NCBI RefSeq assembly: GCF_026341825.1
Contig: NZ_JAPENY010000001.1
Location: forward strand, 1,116,001 to 1,180,000
Direction: 5' to 3'
DNA from: Streptomyces sp. NBC_00620
Lineage (GTDB): Bacteria; Actinomycetota; Actinomycetes; Streptomycetales; Streptomycetaceae
DNA length: 64,000 bases
How positions within the stretch are numbered: position 1 is the stretch's first letter; each line of letters begins with the position of its first letter. The translations under genes and the position numbers were made by a program. The notes beneath the pieces were generated by a model. The model had not been told where the DNA came from. It saw only the letters and a list, made by a program, of their open reading frames with translations, and did not search any database. Of this stretch, positions 60,305 to 64,000 are shown in pieces.

Positions 60305-61600
60305 TCAGGCCACCGTCCGAAGCCCCCGTACCGAAGCCTCACCCATCCCCCGCACCACCCGGTGCGCACAAGCCGCCGCGAGCAACTCCCCCAGCAGATC
60401 GGGGTCGTCGATCTCCAGGCCAAGCAGGGTCTCGATGCGTTCGAGGCGCTGGTAGAGGGATTGGCGGCCGATGTGCAGGAGCGCGGCCGTGCGGGTGGGT
60501 GAGCAGCCGTGGCGGAGGTGGACCTCCAGGGTGCGGACGAGGTCGCTGGGGTGGGCGGCCTCCCAGGCCAGCAGGGGGCCCAGGGTGTGCTGGACGAGAC
60601 GGGCGAGGCGGTCGCGGTTGGCGTCCACACCGCCGCGGGTGAGCTCGCGTTCCAGCGTGAGGGCGCGCGAGGAGGTGACGACCGGGCCGCCGGACGGACC
60701 GGGTTCGGCCGACGGCACGGTGAGGGCCAGCTCCAGGGTGGTCCGGGCCGCGCGCAGGGTCTCGCTCCAGCGCAGCCAGCCGCCGCCCGACGCGACCGCG
60801 TGCCCGACCGCCACGGTCGCTCCGGCCTCGGCGACCGCCCGGAAGGCCTCCTGCACGGCCCGTACGACATCCCGTTGCACAGTCCGTACGACATCCCGCG
60901 CACCCGCCCCGGCGTTCCCGGGCATCGCCACCAGCGCCAGTACGTCCCCCGGGAACGCCGCCCGCAGCACCGCGACCCCGCCGAGGGACCGCGCGGCACG
61001 GTCGATCACGCCCAGATCCGCCCGTGCCCCGTGCGCCGACACCCCGACCAGCCGCGCCCCCGAGCCCGGGTGGAACCCGGCGAGCGCCGCGCGCGCCTCC
61101 ACCTCGGGCTGGTTGAGTGCCTGTCCGTCGGCGAGGTCGGCCAGCAGGGCGGCGGTGTGGTCGCCGCCCCAGGGGCGCCCGGCCGAACGCCCCGAAAGGC
61201 CGCGCGCCACGATCGCCCGGTTCGCCGCCTCGGTGATGCGCACGAAGGGGACCACGCGGTGCAGGGCGAGCAGCGGCAGCCCCAGCCGCCGGGCCTCGTC
61301 GACCACTTCCTCCGGCATCCGCACCAGCGACCGCCCGACCTCCACGGCCAGCCCCGCCGCACCGCGCGCGGCCAGCTCACGGACGTACTGCCGCCGTGTC
61401 CCCTCGTCGGCGCCGGTCAACCCGAAGCCGTTGGTCAGCAGCAGTTCGCCGCCGTCGAGGAAGTTCGCGCCCTCGTACACCTCGCTCGAATGCACCCAGC
61501 GGACGGGGCGGTCCAAGGAACCCTCGCCCGCGAGGAGTTCGGGGGCACTGCCACGTACGGGGTCGAGGGCCAGGATCTCGCGGAGGGTGAGTGCGGGCAC
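60305..61600 (-). CDS. PucR-family transcriptional regulator
   Basis: A 431-residue protein; GTG 61600 has AAGGAGG six bases upstream. The N-terminal PucR domain (ALTLREILALDPVRGSAPELL, RPVRWVHSSEVYEGANFLDGGELLLTNGFGL) is followed by a GGDEF-like middle and a C-terminal helix-turn-helix (DLVRTLEVHLRHGCSPTRTAALLHIGRQSLYQRLERIETLLG). PucR proteins often control purine breakdown; the divergent deaminase and oxygenase genes at 61703 and 62154 would be natural targets. Confidence 0.92.
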   Translation of the reverse strand: MPALTLREILALDPVRGSAPELLAGEGSLDRPVRWVHSSEVYEGANFLDGGELLLTNGFGLTGADEGTRRQYVRELAARGAAGLAVEVGRSLVRMPEEVVDEARRLGLPLLALHRVVPFVRITEAANRAIVARGLSGRSAGRPWGGDHTAALLADLADGQALNQPEVEARAALAGFHPGSGARLVGVSAHGARADLGVIDRAARSLGGVAVLRAAFPGDVLALVAMPGNAGAGARDVVRTVQRDVVRAVQEAFRAVAEAGATVAVGHAVASGGGWLRWSETLRAARTTLELALTVPSAEPGPSGGPVVTSSRALTLERELTRGGVDANRDRLARLVQHTLGPLLAWEAAHPSDLVRTLEVHLRHGCSPTRTAALLHIGRQSLYQRLERIETLLGLEIDDPDLLGELLAAACAHRVVRGMGEASVRGLRTVA

Positions 61601-61702
61601 GGGAACCTCCTTCAGGCGCTGACAGTTCGTCCGGATGCGGGTTGCCGGGAGAGTACTTTCCGCACGTTGCCCTGGTGTTTCGGCCACAGGAGAGTGAGAG
61701 GT

Positions 61703-62161
61703 ATGAAGCCCATCGATCAGGCACAGGCACGCGTGTGGCTCGCCACCGCCGTCGAAGAGGCCCGCACCGGACTCGCGGAGGGCGGCATCCCCATCGGGGC
61801 CGCGCTGTACGGCGCGGACGGCACCCTCCTCGGCCGCGGCCACAACCTCCGTGTCCAGGACGACGACGCGTCGATGCACGCGGAGACCGCCGCTTTCCGG
61901 AACGCCGGCCGGCAGCGCTCGTACCGCGGGACGACGATGGTGACCACCCTCTCCCCCTGCTGGTACTGCAGCGGTCTGGTGCGCCAGTTCGGCATCTCCC
62001 GGGTCGTCGTCGGCGAGTCGGAGACCTTCCACGGCGGCCACGACTGGCTCGCCGAGCACGGCGTGCAGATCGTGCAGCTCGACGACCCCGAGTGCACCGC
62101 CCTGATGCGCGACTTCATCGAGAAGAACCCGGCACTGTGGAATGAGGACATCGGTGAGTGA
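61703..62161 (+). CDS. Cytosine deaminase-like nucleoside/nucleobase deaminase
   Basis: A 152-residue protein from ATG 61703 with AGGAGAGTGAGAGG upstream. The zinc site is His59-Ala-Glu61 (MHAETAAF) with Pro85-Cys86-x-x-Cys89 (LSPCWYCSG), as in the cytidine/deoxycytidylate deaminase superfamily. Later segments (VVVGESETFHGGHDWLAEHGVQIVQLDDPEC) are close to yeast-type cytosine deaminase. It overlaps the next gene by 8 bases. Divergent from the PucR regulator. Confidence 0.9.
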   Translation: MKPIDQAQARVWLATAVEEARTGLAEGGIPIGAALYGADGTLLGRGHNLRVQDDDASMHAETAAFRNAGRQRSYRGTTMVTTLSPCWYCSGLVRQFGISRVVVGESETFHGGHDWLAEHGVQIVQLDDPECTALMRDFIEKNPALWNEDIGE

Positions 62162-63128
62162 CCCCAAGACCCCCCGCATCCCCACCATCGACCTGCGCCC
62201 CTGGCTCTCCGGCGACCCGGACGCCCGCGCCGGCATCGCCCGCACCGTCGACCAGGCGCTCCAGACGGCCGGGTTCCTGCTCGTCACCGGACACGGCGTG
62301 GACCCGGCACTGCGCAGGAGTATCCGCGAGGCCGCCCGCGCGTTCTTCACCCTCCCCGTGGAGACGAAGCAGCCGTACGCCGCCACGGTCGGCGGCCGCG
62401 GCTGGCTCGGCCCGGGTGCCGAGGCGAACGGCTACTCGGAGGGTACGGAGACCCCGCCGGACCTCAAGGAGTCGCTGACGTTCGCGACGCACGAGGAGTT
62501 CGAGGACCCGGAGACCAACGCGGAGTGGTACGCGCCGAACGTCTGGCCCGCGGAGGCGCCCGAGCTGCAGAAGCTCTGCGAGGAGTACCTGACGAGGATG
62601 GGCGAGCTGGAGAACCATCTCCTCGCGCTGCTCGGCGAGGCCCTCGGTCTGGAGCCGGACTTCTTCACGAAGCACATGGACCACCCGACGTACGGCTTCA
62701 ACATCAACTGGTATCCGGGTACGGAGGTCGTGGGCGAGCCCGAGCCGGGCCAGTTCCGCATCGGCCCGCACACCGACTTCGGGACCGTCACCATCCTCGA
62801 CCGGCAGGCGGGCAAGGGCGGGCTGCAGGTCTTCACGGACGAGGGCGGCTGGGAGGACGCGCCCTTCGACGCGGCGGCGTTCACCATCAACATCGGTGAT
62901 CTGATGGCCCGTTGGACGGGCGACCGGTGGCGCTCGGGCCGGCACCGCGTACTGCCCCCGCCCGCCGACGTCCCCGCCGAGGAGCTGATGTCGCTCGTCT
63001 ACTTCGGCGAGTGCACACCGGGGACGGTCGTGGAGTCGGTGCCGGCTCCGGTGGGACGGGTGGCCTACGGGCCGGTGGACTCGCACGTGTACCTGCGCGC
63101 GAAGCTGGACTCGATCACCGTCGGCTGA
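62154..63128 (+). CDS. Isopenicillin-N-synthase-like 2-oxoglutarate/Fe(II) oxygenase
   Basis: A 324-residue protein; GTG 62154 has GAGGAC six bases upstream and is preferred to ATG 62142. The start (IPTIDLRPWLSGDP) is typical of the family. The iron site is His206-Thr-Asp208 (GPHTDFGTVT) and His264 (RSGRHRV). It overlaps the deaminase gene, so the two likely act on the same nucleobase or derived compound; this is inference. Confidence 0.9.
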   Translation: MSDPKTPRIPTIDLRPWLSGDPDARAGIARTVDQALQTAGFLLVTGHGVDPALRRSIREAARAFFTLPVETKQPYAATVGGRGWLGPGAEANGYSEGTETPPDLKESLTFATHEEFEDPETNAEWYAPNVWPAEAPELQKLCEEYLTRMGELENHLLALLGEALGLEPDFFTKHMDHPTYGFNINWYPGTEVVGEPEPGQFRIGPHTDFGTVTILDRQAGKGGLQVFTDEGGWEDAPFDAAAFTINIGDLMARWTGDRWRSGRHRVLPPPADVPAEELMSLVYFGECTPGTVVESVPAPVGRVAYGPVDSHVYLRAKLDSITVG

Positions 63129-63276
63129 ACGGCTCGCCGGGGCCTGGGAGTTGGCAAAGGTGAGCTTGAGGTGGGGTGCGTCAGCGGTGTGTCAGTTTTC
63201 TGGCAGGGGACCGTCAGGAACGTGGGATTCGATGCTCCCGCACGATCCCCCACCGCGCCCCACCGCGAGGAGTGCA

Positions 63277-63886
63277 ATGACCGACACCGTTGCCGACGCC
63301 CGGACCGAGGCTCTCCGACATCGCCGCCCGGATGCGGGCCGGTGACCTCACCCGCATGGAAGCCTCCCTGCTCGGCGTCCTGCTGCTCGGCGCCGGGCAC
63401 GAGACCTCCGCCGACATGATCGCCCTGGGTGTCCTCGCGCTCCTGGAACACCCCGACCAGCTCGCCGTCGTCCGCGACACCGACGACCCGAAGGTGGTCG
63501 CCAACGCGACGGAGGAGCTGCTGCGTTACCTGACCGTCGTGCACAGCGGCCAACGCCGTCTCGCCCTGGAGGACATCGAGATCGGCGGCCAGATCGTCCG
63601 CGCCGGGGAGGGCGTCATCATCCCGGGCGCCACCGGCAACTGGGAGGCCGGCCGCTTCCCCGGCCCCGAACGGCTCGACGTCACCCGGGACGCCCGCCGC
63701 CACATGGCGTTCGGATTCGGCATCCACCAGTGCCTGGGGCAGCCGCTGGCCCGCCTCGAGCTCCAGATCGCCTACCGCACCCTTTTCCGCCGAATTCCCG
63801 AACTCCGCCTGGCCGTCGGGCTGGAGAAGGTCCCCTTCAAGGACGGGATCGTCTACGGCGTCCACGAGCTGCCCGTGACCTGGTAG
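63277..63886 (+). pseudogene. Truncated cytochrome P450: intact start joined to C-terminal half
   Basis: The C-terminal frame (from about 63290) has the I-helix LLLGAGHETSAD, ExxR in EELLRY, and the heme loop FGFGIHQCLGQPLAR with the Cys at about 63731, then the usual CYP105-like ending. About 200 N-terminal residues are missing. Upstream, ATG 63277 behind CGAGGAG begins MTDTVADARTEALRHRR in a different frame and stops at 63345. The junction near 63308-63315 therefore looks like an internal deletion with a frameshift. A TTG at 63290 could still express the half-protein, which cannot form a complete P450 fold. Confidence 0.8.
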
Positions 63887-64000
63887 CCGCGGCTTCGGGC
63901 CCCGTACGGGCGGCGCCTTCCCGGCCAAACTCGGGCCCGGGGCGGAAAACTTTCGTAACCCAACGGTCACCAGGCGCCCTATCCCGAATCAAGTCCCCCT
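63887..64000. other. Non-coding end of the window
   Basis: No gene or clear terminator is visible; the next gene, if any, begins beyond the window. Confidence 0.4.

Overview
The window is a piece of a Streptomyces-type actinobacterial chromosome. The evidence is very high G+C with strong third-position bias, frequent GTG and TTG starts behind GGAGG-like ribosome sites, Tad pilus genes, WXG100 / type VII secretion (T7SS) genes, and the futalosine menaquinone genes (mqnA, mqnE, mqnL, mqnP) in an order familiar from Streptomyces. No rRNA, tRNA, integrase, insertion sequence or CRISPR array was recognised.

Layout. (1) 1-1075: the 3' end of a secreted protein gene and a small WXG100-like gene. 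(2) 1118-7697, minus strand: a Tad/Flp pilus operon running cpaB-like, cpaE-like, cpaF, tadB, tadC, flp, tadE, tadE, tadG; most junctions are ATGA/GTGA overlaps. (3) 8155-16042: RecQ-like helicase, an orphan member of a T7SS-linked protein family, two toxin-antitoxin-like pairs (HigBA-like and RHH/PIN), a Bcr/CflA efflux pump with divergent MarR regulator, a VOC protein, a GntR regulator and a membrane protein. (4) 16389-31985: the T7SS accessory region. Two cassettes face each other tail to tail. Cassette A (+, 17033-21489) is Sec-secreted protein, WXG100-like, T7SS-signal protein, membrane protein, family A, family B. Cassette B (-, 25474-21598) is WXG100, WXG100, T7SS-signal protein, membrane protein, family B, family A. 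Cassette B is divergent from a 1522-residue EssC/EccC-type ATPase with an FHA-like N-terminus, followed convergently by a membrane Ser/Thr kinase.

(5) 32057-38411: mqnA, cspA, an XRE-cupin regulator divergent from azlCD, a long-chain acyl-CoA synthetase and a divergent MaoC-like dehydratase. (6) 38631-41971: a three-gene surface-glycan set (DUF6716-type glycosyltransferase-like, polysialyltransferase-like, sulfotransferase). (7) 41959-49414: a TetR regulator, small genes, then the menaquinone genes mqnE, Lrp/AsnC, ubiX, mqnP and mqnL, interrupted by an opposing rhomboid-like gene. (8) 49504-63886: mixed chromosomal genes (LysR/DMT antisense pair, CoA-binding protein, NCS1 permease, SRPBCC/aldo-keto reductase operon with LysR, a PYxE(D/E) repeat membrane protein, a glycosidase-like protein, an orphan solute-binding protein, SPFH, PucR, a deaminase/2OG-type oxygenase pair), ending in a cytochrome P450 reduced to a start plus its C-terminal half.

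The most promising candidate for an undescribed system is region 4 with its satellites at 1-1075 and 9957-10604. It looks like a minimal, FHA-equipped T7SS with two mirrored sets of putative substrates and uncharacterised partner families, next to a kinase that could feed the FHA domain. All functions are inferred by reading the sequence; no database search was run.
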